Assembly (NCBI GenBank): GCA_033675545.1
Contig: JAWDGP010003892.1
Location: 1,074,501-1,138,500 of the forward strand
Origin: Elysia crispata
Lineage: Eukaryota; Mollusca; Gastropoda; Plakobranchidae
Direction of reading: 5' to 3'
Length of the DNA stretch: 64,000 nucleotides
The notes beneath the pieces were generated by a model. That model was not told the origin of the DNA. It made no database searches and saw nothing but the letters and a program-made list of their open reading frames with translations. This document shows, piece after piece, positions 36,201-48,000 of this stretch. The translations under genes and the position numbers were made by a program. The first letter of the stretch is position 1. Every line of letters begins with the position of its first letter.

Positions 36201-39200
36201 TTCTTATAACTTTAAGACCAAGGGAACTTAAATTAAATGATATCCAATTATTTATTTAACTTTAGGAACATGCAGATAAAATATAGCTGTTTTATTTGAT
36301 ACATTTTTGTATGAAATATGCACAATTGTCACTTACTTACAAATAGTCAAAAACTACCTATTTTTTCAAATGGACTGTGAAAAAGCAAGATTGGTTTAAA
36401 TTTAAATAACTTTTATTTGCAACCAACATTTTTCTTCAAAGTAATATGCGAAAATTGAGCTTACAGTGGTATGAAAATCAGCTTGAAATGTAGAACCAAA
36501 TGGTCAGTAGGGGATGTTTATTAGATGGTCGCTGCTTGAGAGGCGCTGCCAGTTGGCATATAACAGGCTGATCATCTGGGCTAGGGTGTTAGTTTATCTT
36601 TAGCTTGTTGGTGCGTTGATGATAAGGTTTGTTTTTATGAATTAGTAACAAAGTGACTGACTGAAGGAGGTGTGTTGAATAACAAAGAAGTTTAGAATCC
36701 TAGAAGAAGTGAGTACACTTGCCACAATGTACACATGAATCAATTCAAAGGTCTGTCAACATTAATGTTAGCACTTGTGAGATTTTGGTTGTGTTACAAT
36801 CTTATTCTTAGTAAATTTTGGGTGGTTTACAAAATTGATGTCTCCATAGTGAAAGCTGTCTTTGTTCTCTCACGTCTCATACCTCTTGCACTGTGTTCTG
36901 TTTTGGCTTTCATAGAATGTAACATTTTTCCTCCCTGTTCTCCATTAAATCCCATAGCAAACCTATGGGCCCTTATCCAGCTCACACAATGTTTCTCTAA
37001 AATATGATGTTTAGGGGTTATTTTGTTAGGAAATGCATTTCTGTAGTGCCTCATTTATAATCCAATAACTTCATATGTCTTATCTATGTCTGTTGAGAAA
37101 CTGGTTGCGAGTGCGAGGCTGCTACATGTACATCTCTGAAGCTGTAGTTGATCTTGTTATACTTAAATTCTAACTGGATTTGCTACCACTGTGTCTATTG
37201 CTGTCTTTGTTAGTTGCTTGCAGATTTTTTGGCTTAAGTATCGGTGGCAAAGATTTCCTATAAAGATTCCGCCATGAAAAGCTAGTCTAACTTGATCCTT
37301 AGCAAGGCTTTCTCATTGTCTTACTTGCACTAAATTCGAGCATCTTCTGCCACACAGTCTGCACAAATTTTCAATCTGTCAGTATGGTTCTTTTGCGAAT
37401 GTTCCAGTATGCCTGCTAAGCTACAAAAACAAATGAAGAGAGGTTTTAACTCATTCCCACATGAAGCAAAAAGGTAGGACAAAATAGTTTATCTTACTGA
37501 AAAAAAACAAACTATCCATCACTGTATAGCTATGTTAACTTCAAATGTGGAACATTTAGACCCTATGAAACTAACATATATTTTTCATAACATATGACTG
37601 GCAAAAATTTTCTATGACAACCCATGATATGGAAAGCCTCAGTTCAAAGCTGCACAACGCTTTTATTTTTTTACATTTTAGGATTCGGTTTTCGATGTTA
37701 AAATCTTCAAAGAAAAACGAATTGAAAGCAATAAAAAAAATAAAAATTGTTGGTTGCAAAATTAAGTTATTATGAATTAAAATTTGCACTCACTTTTTTT
37801 TCACTTCATGAAACATACTGTGCGCAATCGTTAATAAAACTCTCACTTCTTAACGGATTTGAAAGAAAAAAACATTAAATGAGAATAGAAAAATTGAAGA
37901 ACAAGGCTGTAGTAAACATTTGAGCATCCGCATCGTAGATCACGCATAAGGACTAGATGATATTGCTTCAAAAATCATCATTTTTAATCGGACCAGTTAT
38001 CTCCCCTTGCCTCACGCGCTGGAAGGGCCATAAAACAACTCTTATCAGCGGCACTCAGGGTGGTCACAGCATATCAGGGGTCAGCTAGTGGTCAATCTCG
38101 CACCTTTGCGCCGGTAAAAGCAACAAAGAAGGAAAAACTAAAGATCCACTTTTGCAGCGGTTTTAGTCGCCGTGCCTTTATTTTTACCCTTTCAGTAAGA
38201 AGTACTTATATGTACTTCTTTTCATATAAAAATAAACCTTTGGAAGTCGTGTTGTACACTTCCCACATGAGCTAGGTTTGCAGCTTTGCTTTTTGTGAAT
38301 TCATCAAATGCTGCATGATGCCAATGTCACCCAATTTATTCAGCCACTTAAAGTATTGTAAAGCATAAAGTACTTGATTTAAATTGAAAGAGGTATGCAA
38401 AAAAAACATCTTAAAATTAGCTAGAATTTTTCATCATTGATGAGTTACAAGCTAATTCAGAGTTATGAATTGATGAACATTCATCAAAGATTGCTTATGC
38501 GTTTTGCAATTTACGCTGTAAAAGCAAAATTAAGCGAGTCATTCAGATTTTTTTTGGCAGAATCATTCAAGTTTTCTTTCCCTGGAAAGTGGCAGGTCTG
38601 GTTAAAGCTCAGACATTTTTTTTTCTTTATGATTTAGTATTGCACATCTTATTGGAAATGAAAAAAAAAATGTTTTCTCTGCTTTTCTTCCGGTTTTGTC
38701 GAAGCAATAAATTTCGCATATACTTATTAGTAATTATGAATTGTGAGATTTCTGATCTTTCCTTTGTCCAACATGCTTAACTCTTTGGTAAAACATTTGC
38801 TTACTAAATTTTTTAAGTTCCAAAATGTTCACAATATTGCTTAAAAAAGTGCTATTTGAGTTGATTTTATTTCAAGATGGTATTTTTGTTATGTCCATGT
38901 GCTTTGAATTCTCAAAATATAATATCTGTACAAAATTCAAGCCCACTGAGTTGAATTTCCTTTTGCTTGAACATACTGTTTGGAACATTTTTACTTCTTC
39001 TATTACATTACGATTTAAACCTGTTACACAAGTAATAAAAAAAGAAACATTGTGCTGCCTGTGATTGAAGGATATGACACAAATATATGAATAATTAAAA
39101 TTGATATCTGACATTCAATCTGAGTGTGTGCCTGTTTTGCTGTTTGTTTCTCCCCATATCCATCCGTCCTTTCATATAAATTGATATTTTCAGAAGATCA

Positions 39201-40563
39201 TGAGCCTAGAAAATTCTTTTGACTGTTCTTTTTATCGCACTGCATCATTCGTGGCAAGATTTTGAGAGATGAATAAAAGGGTGATAAATAATTTAGTTCT
39301 ATTTCCATTTCCTCACGATAGAACACGAGTCTCCTTGATCAGTCCAGCCTTTCTGATGCTGCTGGCACAGATCAATCTGGAATAGCTGATGGGGACAGCT
39401 CTGTTGTGGAAATTCAAGGTATGTGGGTTGAGGCAGAAAGTTGCAGTTGAGAATACTATGTAATCTAATTTTAAGCTATTTTTGGCAACAGATTAATATT
39501 ATGGAATGTACGTTGCAACTAAAAAAAATGAAATATTAAGAAAGGTTAAAGCTTTATTCTTCTTCCATTCAGAAATCTGCAATTAAAGAAAAAAAAAAGA
39601 TAGCCAGTAGTTGGTAAGATGTGGATTTCTGATCAGATCTGTTGAATACTGTTTGTTTTCAGGCCCACTTCTGACAGAGGCCAATTTTGCATTCACCTTG
39701 ACCACACCTTCACCTATGCCCACCTACTTGAACATTCACTACATCTGTGAGAGTGCCTCAAGACTTCTGTTTCTCTCCATGCATTGGACTAGATCTGTCT
39801 CAGCTTTTCAAGAGCTCAAGTAGGTTTACTTTACCAGAATCAATAAACTGATGAAAAGACAGCTGTCTTATATATGCGGAAAACAGGAAGTAACCTTCGG
39901 GGCATGTGATTGGAGGGGATAAATTAAAACATCTTATGGCAACTAAGGTGTTGGGTGGCACATTATAGGTGGAAAAAAGGAAAAGGGTGTGTACATAGAG
40001 TGACAGAAATATTGAAACAGTTGGAAAGTGAAAAAGGAAATGATAGCCATAGCCACACAGCATGATGCTTGATGAATAGATGTTTTTGATCCTGAAGACC
40101 ACACAATTAACGCCACATACAGTGCCTACTTTTCTAAAGTAAAAAGAAAAAAAAAAGCAAGCAGTGGTTTCCAGAAGTCTTAAGGAAATATTTATTTCTT
40201 ATTACATAAGAAATTAGAGGACCCAGGATGAAAGATCTCAATTGCAAGCCTTAAATTCTTATATTGATATACAGAATAACTTTATACATCCTTACAGAAA
40301 AATTAGAACCTTTGCTGTAAAATAAGAAAGCATAAAAAGTAAGAATTGACTAAAAATTCTAAAGATGTGTAAATGTAAGAGGTAAGGTTTTTAAAAAAGA
40401 AGTCATTAGGGATTAAAGTATAATATGAATAGAGATATTTGTAGTTGTGATTATTATGTATGTATAAAACTCACATAATGAAAGTATGTCTATAAATATC
40501 GCGAAAGAAAAAAAAATTCTCAACAATTTTTTATTCTATTTGTTATACAAAATAAATTTATAA

Positions 40564-40653
<90 letters not shown>

Positions 40654-43600
40654 GATGTAAGGGTATTAGAAGTTCATGCTGGGATAAAAATTATAAAAAT
40701 TAAATTTATATATTATAATAAAAAGTTTCATGCACCAGGGCTGTGAATACTAAATAGATCATTGGCATGTAGGAGCCAGTCATTGAAATGTTTTGTTTAA
40801 AATGAAATGGATTGTTTTACTTAAGAATTTGTTTAGCTTTTGTCTTCTTGCTGTGCTTCAGAAGCGTGTCAAAGTCAATCAAAGTTTACATTCATCCAAT
40901 TCATTTCTGCTTTTCTGCTCAACAGCTCTGACCTTCAGACTACCTTGGTGCGCTCTTGCTGGAGTGAGCTTTTTACGTTGGGCTTAGCGCAGTGTTCATC
41001 TACAATGTGCTTGCCTACCATGCTGGCAGCCATCTTGAATCATTTACAAGCCAGTCTACAAAGGGGAGGTAATGGCATTTTGTCTTGTTTTACAGCAGGA
41101 ACAAGATCTTAAGAAGATTGTACAATATGTGTATAAGTTGTGGATTGTTGTTGTTTTTTCATTTTTAACCTAAGGAAAATGTATAATACCATGATGTGAA
41201 TGTCAGTTTTGCTCTGAAAAGAAGTTAGTTCATTTAAGAGATTAAGTGAATCCGATTTTTTTTTACATTGTCAAATTGGTGAACAAGAGGAGAATTTCAT
41301 TTAGAATCTAAAGAAAAATTTAGAACGTTTGAAAACTTTAGCTCTGCAAATAAATCATTTGAAGACTAGATGGTGATATATTCAGAGTCTTGACAGTCAG
41401 ATATTTAAATCTAATCAATGTAAACTCCCAACACATGCGTACAATTCTGTTTTATTAACAGAATCTACCCGGGCCAGCCAAGGTCATGACCCGGTTTTGG
41501 CCCAGCTGTGCTGAGGCTGCCTAACTAGCCAGACCGACAATCCTGGGCTGTGTTGTCTTTGTGTGTGTTGCATATGATCGCCTCTAATTTCTATTTTCTT
41601 CATGGATCTTCATGAAATTTTGACTATACTCTTATCAAATGATAGTTTTTTTCGTACATTATATAAAAGTTAAAAAAAAAAACACTTTGAAACAATACAA
41701 TTTTGATGAAATCAAATGAATTACAATGAAGTGTTTTACTGTGTTGATTACACACAGTTCACACAAAAATACAGCATGCTCTATCAAGGCCATCTCTATA
41801 GTAAGAGGGTCTTGGCTCTGTTCCATTGATTTGATCATGTGACGTCAGACTAGTCATTCTTTCATGAAATAAATGAGCTACATGTCTAAATATAACAGTG
41901 ACATCAAATACGAGTATTCTTGTACCTGGGCCAGGAGTTAGCAGCCCTGGGTCCGAGATAACTTGGTCACGGGCCCTGGGAACAGATACAGCGGTACAAG
42001 ATATCTCGTGTGAGGGGTAGATTTTGTTAAATATAAATATTTGCATAATAGTGACAGTCACAAAACTCTGGATTCGGAGAATGCTGTATGTTTTAGCTTT
42101 GATATAAATGTGACTCTAAAACATCCAATTAGATCACCTCTCCTTTTCTACTTGAAGCTTATTATATAAGAAACTTAAAAATGATAGGGGTTCTTGAATA
42201 TTTTCATCCTTTTTGTAATAATATTATTGTTTCCGTTAAATTAAGAAGACTTTTGCCATAATTTTTTTTCTAATGTGTGGCTTTTTTATTTAATTTTTAC
42301 CCCTATGGACATACATTTTGTAAGTTTGCAATTTCTTTTGCTCATGGCAGATCATGAAAACCAGGAAAAGGTGAAAAATGTGATAGAGCATATTGTCAGA
42401 CTCCAAGATTATGTCTCATCTACCCAGAGTTTAAACATTTCTCCTGCTGAGTTTGCTTATCTGAAGACTTTAGTCTTGTTTGCTCCTGGTAAGTGAAAAT
42501 AATTTTTTTTTAATTTTCATTTCTTTTGGGGTATGATGAGCATGGGAGTATTTTAAAAGTTCAGTTTTACTGAATCTGTTGAATTTTGTTTTTTCTTTTA
42601 TTTTATGGTAAATTTTTCCAAAAGATCATTGGCAGTAGGTTAATTACGTAGTCCTTGGAATCTATAGGGACTTCAAGCTTGATCCACCTCAACCTTGATC
42701 AAGCCATGTCTAAAGCTATGTACACTTATGATTATCTCAAAGCCAGCCTTTTTACTTCTGATGAGTTGGATGTCAGTAATCTGAGTTTAAAAGAAAAGAA
42801 AAAGAAAGAATATATGAAAATAGATAAATTCCTCTTTTTTTTTTTTTAAATTTAGTATTTAAAAAGATTAAAATTGCCTCTATCTTCTCCCAGAATTTTC
42901 TCTTCATTTGCATAAGGCGCTTGACATTTTATCACACTGAGAGACAAGCTATAACTTCTTTCATTAAAAGAATCTGAGACCAAAAAGAGATTATTAATGC
43001 TTACTTTTTGTCGTTCATTGATTTTTTTTTCATGGAAAATTAATGAAATAGAGCAAGTTCCCTTTTGGCTCCTTCAATTCGAAGATTTTTTAGCCTCATG
43101 GTTTTTGTTGCATGCAGCATGTTGAACGTAGGTGCTAATTTAAAGTTATGACTGAGGCTTTCTACTGCTTTCTTTTTTTCTGCTATCTTGAAAATATGTC
43201 AGTAAATTTTCTGCTTTTGAGAAAAGATTGATAAGTATTAAGATCTTTCTTTATAAATACAAAGAAAGAGGCAGCAAAAAAGTACAATCAAGGTATCGAT
43301 CGTGCTTTTGCAAATCGTAATTTTTAATCTTATCATTTCCAATTGTGTAACTTTCCTGCTCTTACTGCAGTTACTGGAATTGTATTGATTCCCAGAATTC
43401 AACCAAAATCTATCATGTTAATTTTTCAGGCTGGATTCTGTCAATCTATTCAAGGCAAGGAGAGTCAATTTAGATTTGACTTATATTTAGAATTGGATCC
43501 AGTCAAAGATTCTGATCCAACTACATAAGTCAACTGGTCAGACTTCAACATTAATCAGTGCATAGATTTAGTTGAATCTTAGAGAACTCCAGATGAAAGG

Positions 43601-45051
43601 ACCTAAATTTCTATTGTTTATAGACTCAGCATTGTATAATTATTCAGGATGCAGCTATAGTTATGGAGAGACTTAAGGCAATTTGATGTTTCTTATGTAA
43701 ATCTAGATAAAGTCAGTGAACCTGTTGCAGTCTACATTTTATTTGAACCTCCTGAGCTGGATCAAATTTAGATATAGATATTGTGTTTGGGTTCACAAAA
43801 ATATAAGCATCTTAGATAACATTTAGATAGATTTAAATAGAACTTCTCATAATGCCAAATGAGTTGTCTTTGAAACAAGACTGATTAAAAAACATGCTCT
43901 CGAAACAGTTAACATTATGAAATTTGAGTATTTTGGTTAATTAAACATCTCAATAATTTTAGCCTAACTTCCATGAACTGTTTTACATCAACATTTATCT
44001 CAGTTTGCCACCTATTATTCTGCAGACTATTATTTACATTGATGCAGTGCTCAAGTTTATAGTATAGTACTGCTTAAAGACAAAAAATAAGAAGGGATTG
44101 CAGAAGTTCCTCCTTTTTTCAAAATTCTATAGTGACACCTTTGGGGGCAAAATGTAAAATTGTAAAAGAATAGAAAGGATGATAAATACTTTAATGACCT
44201 AAAGCAATTAATTGTTTATGTGGTTTCATTCTTCTTTCTCTTTTTTTTATACCATAGATAATCCCAATGTTCGAGATAAGAGGCTGATAGGACAGTTGCA
44301 AGAGAAAGCCCGCCGTGAGCTGCTTCAATCCTGTACGTCACCAGGTAGCTCAGAGCGTGTTTCTCAACTTTTGCTCCGACTGATTCCCCTGAAGACATTT
44401 GTGCCAGCTGTGATGGAGGAGCTCTTTTTCTCAGCTCTGACTGGGTCAGTACAGATAGACAACATTATCCCATACATTCTGCGCATGGAGACGGCAGAAT
44501 ATAATCTGCAGATGACCGGACAGACAGGTGCTGCGGCTGTTTCCAAAATGTATGGAGCAGTAGCTGTTCCAGCACTTCATGATCCCAGTCAGACAGAGCA
44601 GCCAGCCAGCGTGCCTCTGGTCCTTGAGTCAGCCTCTTCAGGAGGTGCCACTTCAATGCCAGTATCGACATCAGCAGGAGTAGCAGCAACTGTTGTGGGA
44701 GGAGCTGTTTCTGGGAATGATTGTGCATCAAGTGGGTCAACAGTTCAAGTTACCATAGGTCAAGGGCCTGATGCTGAGACGATCACTATCACCACCAATC
44801 GTCACGATGAAGATGGTGCTGTAACCATCAATAACAGCAATTCAGGTAGCAATAATGGGGTTGCTGTTGTTGAATCTGGTGTTACTAATAACGGTAGTGC
44901 TAGTGCCAACAATGTCAATCCCACAGCTTCATCATCTCAGTCGCAACAATTGGCTGTGACAACAAATGGAACAAATATACAACGTAGAGACACAGGACAG
45001 GTTTTAACAATTTATAGTGAGGCCCAGAATCCCACAGCTTCCTCTACCTGA
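23431..45051 (+). CDS. NR2C: NR2C-type orphan nuclear receptor (TR2/TR4 orthologue), complete coding region
   Basis: Coding exons: 23473-23649 (acceptor at 23431, so 42 nt of 5' UTR), 24120-24176, 24612-24741, 25673-25852, 26161-26294, 26685-26805, 29186-29233, 30044-30091, 31716-31918, 39322-39418, 39663-39819, 40926-41068, 42351-42488 and 44258-45051. They sum to 2427 nt (808 aa), with phases continuous throughout. The DNA-binding domain is at residues 113-178, with cysteines 113, 116, 130, 133, 149, 155, 165 and 168. Its P-box CEGCKG binds AGGTCA half-sites in this family. [11 protein letters not shown] and AFDNLAKA are TR2/TR4 hinge signatures. The ligand-binding domain is at about 399-627, with [20 protein letters not shown] and [16 protein letters not shown] matching vertebrate TR4 closely. 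The family acts in the nucleus as a DR1-type repressor/activator. Unusual points are duplicated hinge exons, a charged helix before the zinc fingers, and a 181-residue tail. Vertebrate proteins are about 600 aa. Confidence 0.96.
24013..24062. repeat. Tandem duplication, 25-bp unit x2
   Basis: Two adjacent copies of a unit beginning TTTGTTCAAAGCATTGC lie in receptor intron 2 (copies at 24013-24037 and 24038-24062). The copies look identical, which suggests a recent replication-slippage duplication. Confidence 0.85.
24612..24741 (+). other. NR2C exon with charged helical segment and first half of zinc finger 1
   Basis: Residues 79-112 of the receptor ([20 protein letters not shown] and onward) are rich in Arg, Gln and Glu with leucines at helical spacing, so an amphipathic helix or short coiled coil is likely. 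The exon then codes [10 protein letters not shown], the first half of zinc finger 1, and ends in phase 1. The conserved [14 protein letters not shown] continues in the next exon. A different acceptor at CTCCAG a few bases downstream would remove three residues only. Confidence 0.85.
27600..28597 (-). mobile_element. Non-LTR retrotransposon (LINE) reverse-transcriptase fragment
   Basis: Minus-strand frames carry, in order, a fragment like [20 protein letters not shown], the [14 protein letters not shown] block and [20 protein letters not shown]. The last is the catalytic motif, here YTDD in place of the usual YADD. Downstream are decayed YIE...MYG and TRPGQ-like fragments that match the C-terminal part of such ORF2 proteins. 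The 5' half with the endonuclease is missing and the frame breaks several times, so this is a dead 5'-truncated copy in receptor intron 6. The clade could not be fixed from sequence alone. Confidence 0.75.
29186..29233 (+). other. NR2C hinge exon, repeat copy A (48 nt)
   Basis: The acceptor TATTTAG and donor GAAG/gtaaag bound a 48-nt exon coding [16 protein letters not shown]. Both boundaries are phase 1, so inclusion or skipping keeps the frame. It is 13/16 identical in protein to the next exon and similar to the start of the exon after it. Confidence 0.85.
30044..30091 (+). other. NR2C hinge exon, repeat copy B (48 nt)
   Basis: The acceptor TTATCAG and donor GAAG/gtactg bound a second 48-nt phase-1/phase-1 exon coding [16 protein letters not shown]. 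Length, phase and boundaries are identical to copy A at 29186. Synonymous sites have clearly diverged while the protein stayed similar, which suggests the copy is under selection. Confidence 0.85.
31241..31270 (+). other. Candidate 30-nt NR2C microexon
   Basis: Between hinge copy B and the following exon, an acceptor (AATCCCATAG) and a donor (AAAG/gtaatg) bound 30 nt that read [10 protein letters not shown] in the required phase-1/phase-1 frame. The segment is acidic, open and bounded by plausible splice sites. The polypyrimidine tract is weak, so it may be a regulated cassette or chance. Confidence 0.4.
32239..32265 (+). repeat. Left terminal inverted repeat of OTU transposon
   Basis: 27 bp, matching 35173-35199 in inverted orientation with a single difference (GATAGCC against GATAACC). 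ATAA precedes it. Confidence 0.85.
33129..33238. repeat. (CT)n microsatellite inside the transposon
   Basis: About 110 bases of CT repeats with one CA and one CC interruption. Ser/Leu-repeat frames across it are artefacts. Confidence 0.95.
33678..34702 (+). pseudogene. Transposon-borne OTU-family cysteine-protease-like gene, broken
   Basis: After a possible splice acceptor (CTTTCAG), an acidic leader ([20 protein letters not shown]) precedes an OTU-like fold. That fold has [20 protein letters not shown], the GDC catalytic-cysteine motif typical of OTU (DGDC/DGNC), an [20 protein letters not shown] stretch, and a C-terminal PGFEHYDAL in the place of the catalytic histidine block. Further on, [19 protein letters not shown] and [10 protein letters not shown] resemble a basic, Cys-bearing domain seen in other invertebrate transposon proteins. 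OTU enzymes are deubiquitinases, and their role in transposons is unclear. The gene is broken. Confidence 0.65.
35173..35199 (-). repeat. Right terminal inverted repeat of OTU transposon
   Basis: Inverted partner of 32239-32265, followed by the target-site duplication ATAA. Confidence 0.85.
36827..37290 (-). mobile_element. Transposon-type coding remnant, family unknown
   Basis: Minus-strand frames contain [20 protein letters not shown] and then [19 protein letters not shown] and [16 protein letters not shown]. The order FHGG.F.GN, then ITPK.H.LE, then GFxGEQGGE..H is a pattern I associate with repetitive uncharacterised proteins in cnidarians, molluscs and fish, probably transposon-encoded. 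It is broken and lies in the same receptor intron as the OTU element but in opposite orientation. I found no terminal repeats, so its limits are only those of the recognisable protein similarity. Confidence 0.45.
40567..40648. repeat. (AT)n microsatellite, about 80 bp
   Basis: About 40 AT units in receptor intron 11, about 280 bases upstream of the exon at 40926. It is self-complementary and likely to be length-variable. Confidence 0.95.
44506..45048 (+). other. NR2C C-terminal low-complexity tail (181 aa)
   Basis: The final exon continues the open frame for 181 codons past METAEYN, where vertebrate TR2/TR4 proteins end after only a few more residues. The tail is rich in Ser, Thr, Ala, Val, Gly and Asn (for example [17 protein letters not shown]), has few hydrophobic blocks and looks disordered. 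The frame is clean up to the TGA at 45049-45051, and codon use resembles the rest of the exon, so it is probably real coding sequence. Confidence 0.85.
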
Positions 45052-48000
45052 ATAAAACTTTAGCTGCCTGCCTTCCCCTTTCTCTCTCTCAGTCCCTCTA
45101 TTGATTTATTCCCTTTAAAGATTCATTAATCTTTGAGGTGAAAGTCGCCAAATTACCATTATGGGCCAGATCTCGGCATTTACAATATTCTTGTTCTTTA
45201 AAATTGTCAAATTTTGTCATTCATATCATACACCTACATGCTGTTTTAATGGAATGTGTCAAAAGTTATCATTTCCCAAGCATTTTTACAGCAGCTATGC
45301 TTTTTCTCTTTATTACCCACTCATTACAGGTTGAGAGACAAGAACAATCATGTTCATAGAGTTTCTTTCCAATCTGAGTTAAACAAGCACACAGCTTTAT
45401 GCTGTGCAAAAAGCATAAACATTTATTTGCCTATTGTTGCAGCAATATTTCTTGGAAAAAAGGATAATTCCTTTGTAGGCATGTTGTGGGGTGTGAATTC
45501 TTTGAATCAATTCATTATCAAGCTAGTTCGTTTCATGATATAGGTACCAAGTTGCAATTTTTTTTTGCAAATTGTTTAATCAATCTAAGCTTTTACATTC
45601 TTTGTTTTACTTAAATCATTTCTGACAGTATAGGTCTATGTCAGTTGCAACATGACAATTCAATTCACTATAATAATATTATTAGTGTTCTCAATTAGGA
45701 TTAAAAGATTTTCTCAAAACTCTCATTTGACTAAATCTTCTTTGAAATCATCATTTTCTGCAAAATAACAATGTTTATAAGTAAAAAATTTTTTTGTAAA
45801 TTAATAGATTGTGTGAGGCATTCAGGTAATTGAAGTGTTGGGCAGGCAATTGGTATAGCAGTAAGTCAATTTCCCTTTTTTCTGCAACACCCATTGCTTC
45901 TCACGCTCTTATATCTAGTCTTATCAATATATGGATTTGAAAAATCTATCAAAGCAGTTGCTTATTAGTTTAGGCATTTACCATTATGAACATATATCTT
46001 CCCATCCAAAAAAAAGTTTTTTTTTCAATTAAGTTGAATCTGTTTTGCACAGCTTTCTGGAACTAATGTTGGGTCCCCCTAACCGCAGCAAGAATGAGCG
46101 CATGTAATTTTTTTTTTACTGTATATTATTCAACATTGTAAATAAAATATATTTAATCATAGCTATGACTGGGTAAAAAATCTCAAGCAATCAAAATTGA
46201 TACAACTTTAGACTGGTCACATCTCATCTTAGCAGTTTGCGTCTTTTATAAATACTTTTTTTTTTAATTCCAACATTCAAAATTTTTTAACTTTTTTTTA
46301 CACGTTTTCAAATAAGATCTTAAATTTTTTTGCCAGAGGCTGAAAAATGATTCAGCCGTTTTCTATCTAGTAACAGAAACCCTTTTCAAAACTTGATTTT
46401 AAAAAAGAAAAAAGTAAGCTATTTCTATCAATATATCGGAAAACTTTGAAAGTAAATTCATTGAAATGCCCAACACAAATTGATTTCATCCTTTATGTGA
46501 GAGAACAATCCACAGATGCCTTTAGCTTTGTTGACAATATTAGTAAGCCTTGAAATTAAAAAAAAAAAAAAGGTTTTTTGCTCAAAAAATGAATGTCATC
46601 TCTGCATTCAGAATCACTATACACCTGTATGATATATTTTTTTGTGTAAATGTACTTAAATATGTACATATCGTTGTCTAAAATACAAAATATTAATTTT
46701 GGTTAAAGGTGGTAGCAATACTAACAGTAAAGGGAAAAAAATAGTATTTAAGATATTAGATAGAAGAATTATAAGGGGAAGTTAAAGAAGAATCAGTTAA
46801 TGAAAAGGTAAACAAAAAATAGTTCATAAATTTATATATCATGTAACCATCTTGAACAGAGAACTTTTCATGAATATGAATATGACTGTTTTATTTTTCT
46901 TTCCTTTTTTATTTTTATCTTTTAAAACAAACTGAATCTATATTTTGCTTTGTTTATTCTTAGATTTTTTTTGTGCTTACAAATGGAATTTATTGCATAT
47001 GAAGTGATGAGGTAAGCAGTAATTACAGCTGTAACTTTCAAGAAAATGTCAGTTGCCACAAGCATGTTTCATTCTATAAAAGCTTAAAAAGTATTGTTAC
47101 TGTATCTTTTATTGTAAGCTCTGAGATGTCACAGAAGATTTTATGAGTATTCATAGAGGAATCTTGAGCTGCAAAAATAAAATTTTTTTAACTAGAATAA
47201 TATTTTAAGGAGATAAAAAGAAAAGATGGTGTATATGTTTTCGGATTTGACTGATCAAAGGATTTGCTCAGTGAATGGCAGACTCTTTTGTGATATACTT
47301 AACAGCATATGTGATGATATAAAACTTTTGATCTGAATCATAAATCAAACATATACACACACTCACATTTAAAGAAGAAAACTGATTTTTTTGTTAACAA
47401 AAAAAAAAATCACCATTTTTTGTTTTAAACTTTAAAAGATTTCTTCTTACCCCCATGCAGCTTCAAATTGACAATAAAGAGTTGAACATAATGTGCACCT
47501 TTTACACTTTTTTTATTTTGTCCGTTCAGTATGATTTTATCCTTGGATCCAATGCTGACTTCACTGTATTATTATTAGTGCATTGAAAAGTCAAGGACAG
47601 CGCTGTTTGTTTTTATTAAACTTGATAAATGTGGTTTAGTTTTATCTTTATACATACTATTATTACTGTCCTCCCATTTTTGTTTGATAATTGTGAACAT
47701 GACAAGTCAATGACTGATCTAAGTAAAAATAGAGTAAACACACCTTGCATTAACATAGTTAATGAAATTGTACTGAAACAGTCTTCTTTTTTTTTTTAAT
47801 AGTAAAAAAGTAAGAATCGACATTGTGGACAAAAGAAAATTTGATTCATTGCTTGAGTTAAGGCTGGTTAGTGTAGATATGTATGATCATGATTTTTTGT
47901 TCCCAGTTTTTTTTCCCCGCTCTTAATTAATGTAATAATAAATAATATTGGTCCAAATAAGCTTGATCCTATGAAAAGCATTTAAAATAAGGAAGCTCTT

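Noticed and set aside
41759-42061. 100-aa minus-strand ORF
   Set aside because: It falls in a GC-rich intronic patch, has no recognised motif and is opposite to the host gene.
45138-45543. Short ORFs after the receptor stop codon
   Set aside because: Composition matches translated AT-rich UTR, with no motifs and no splice context.
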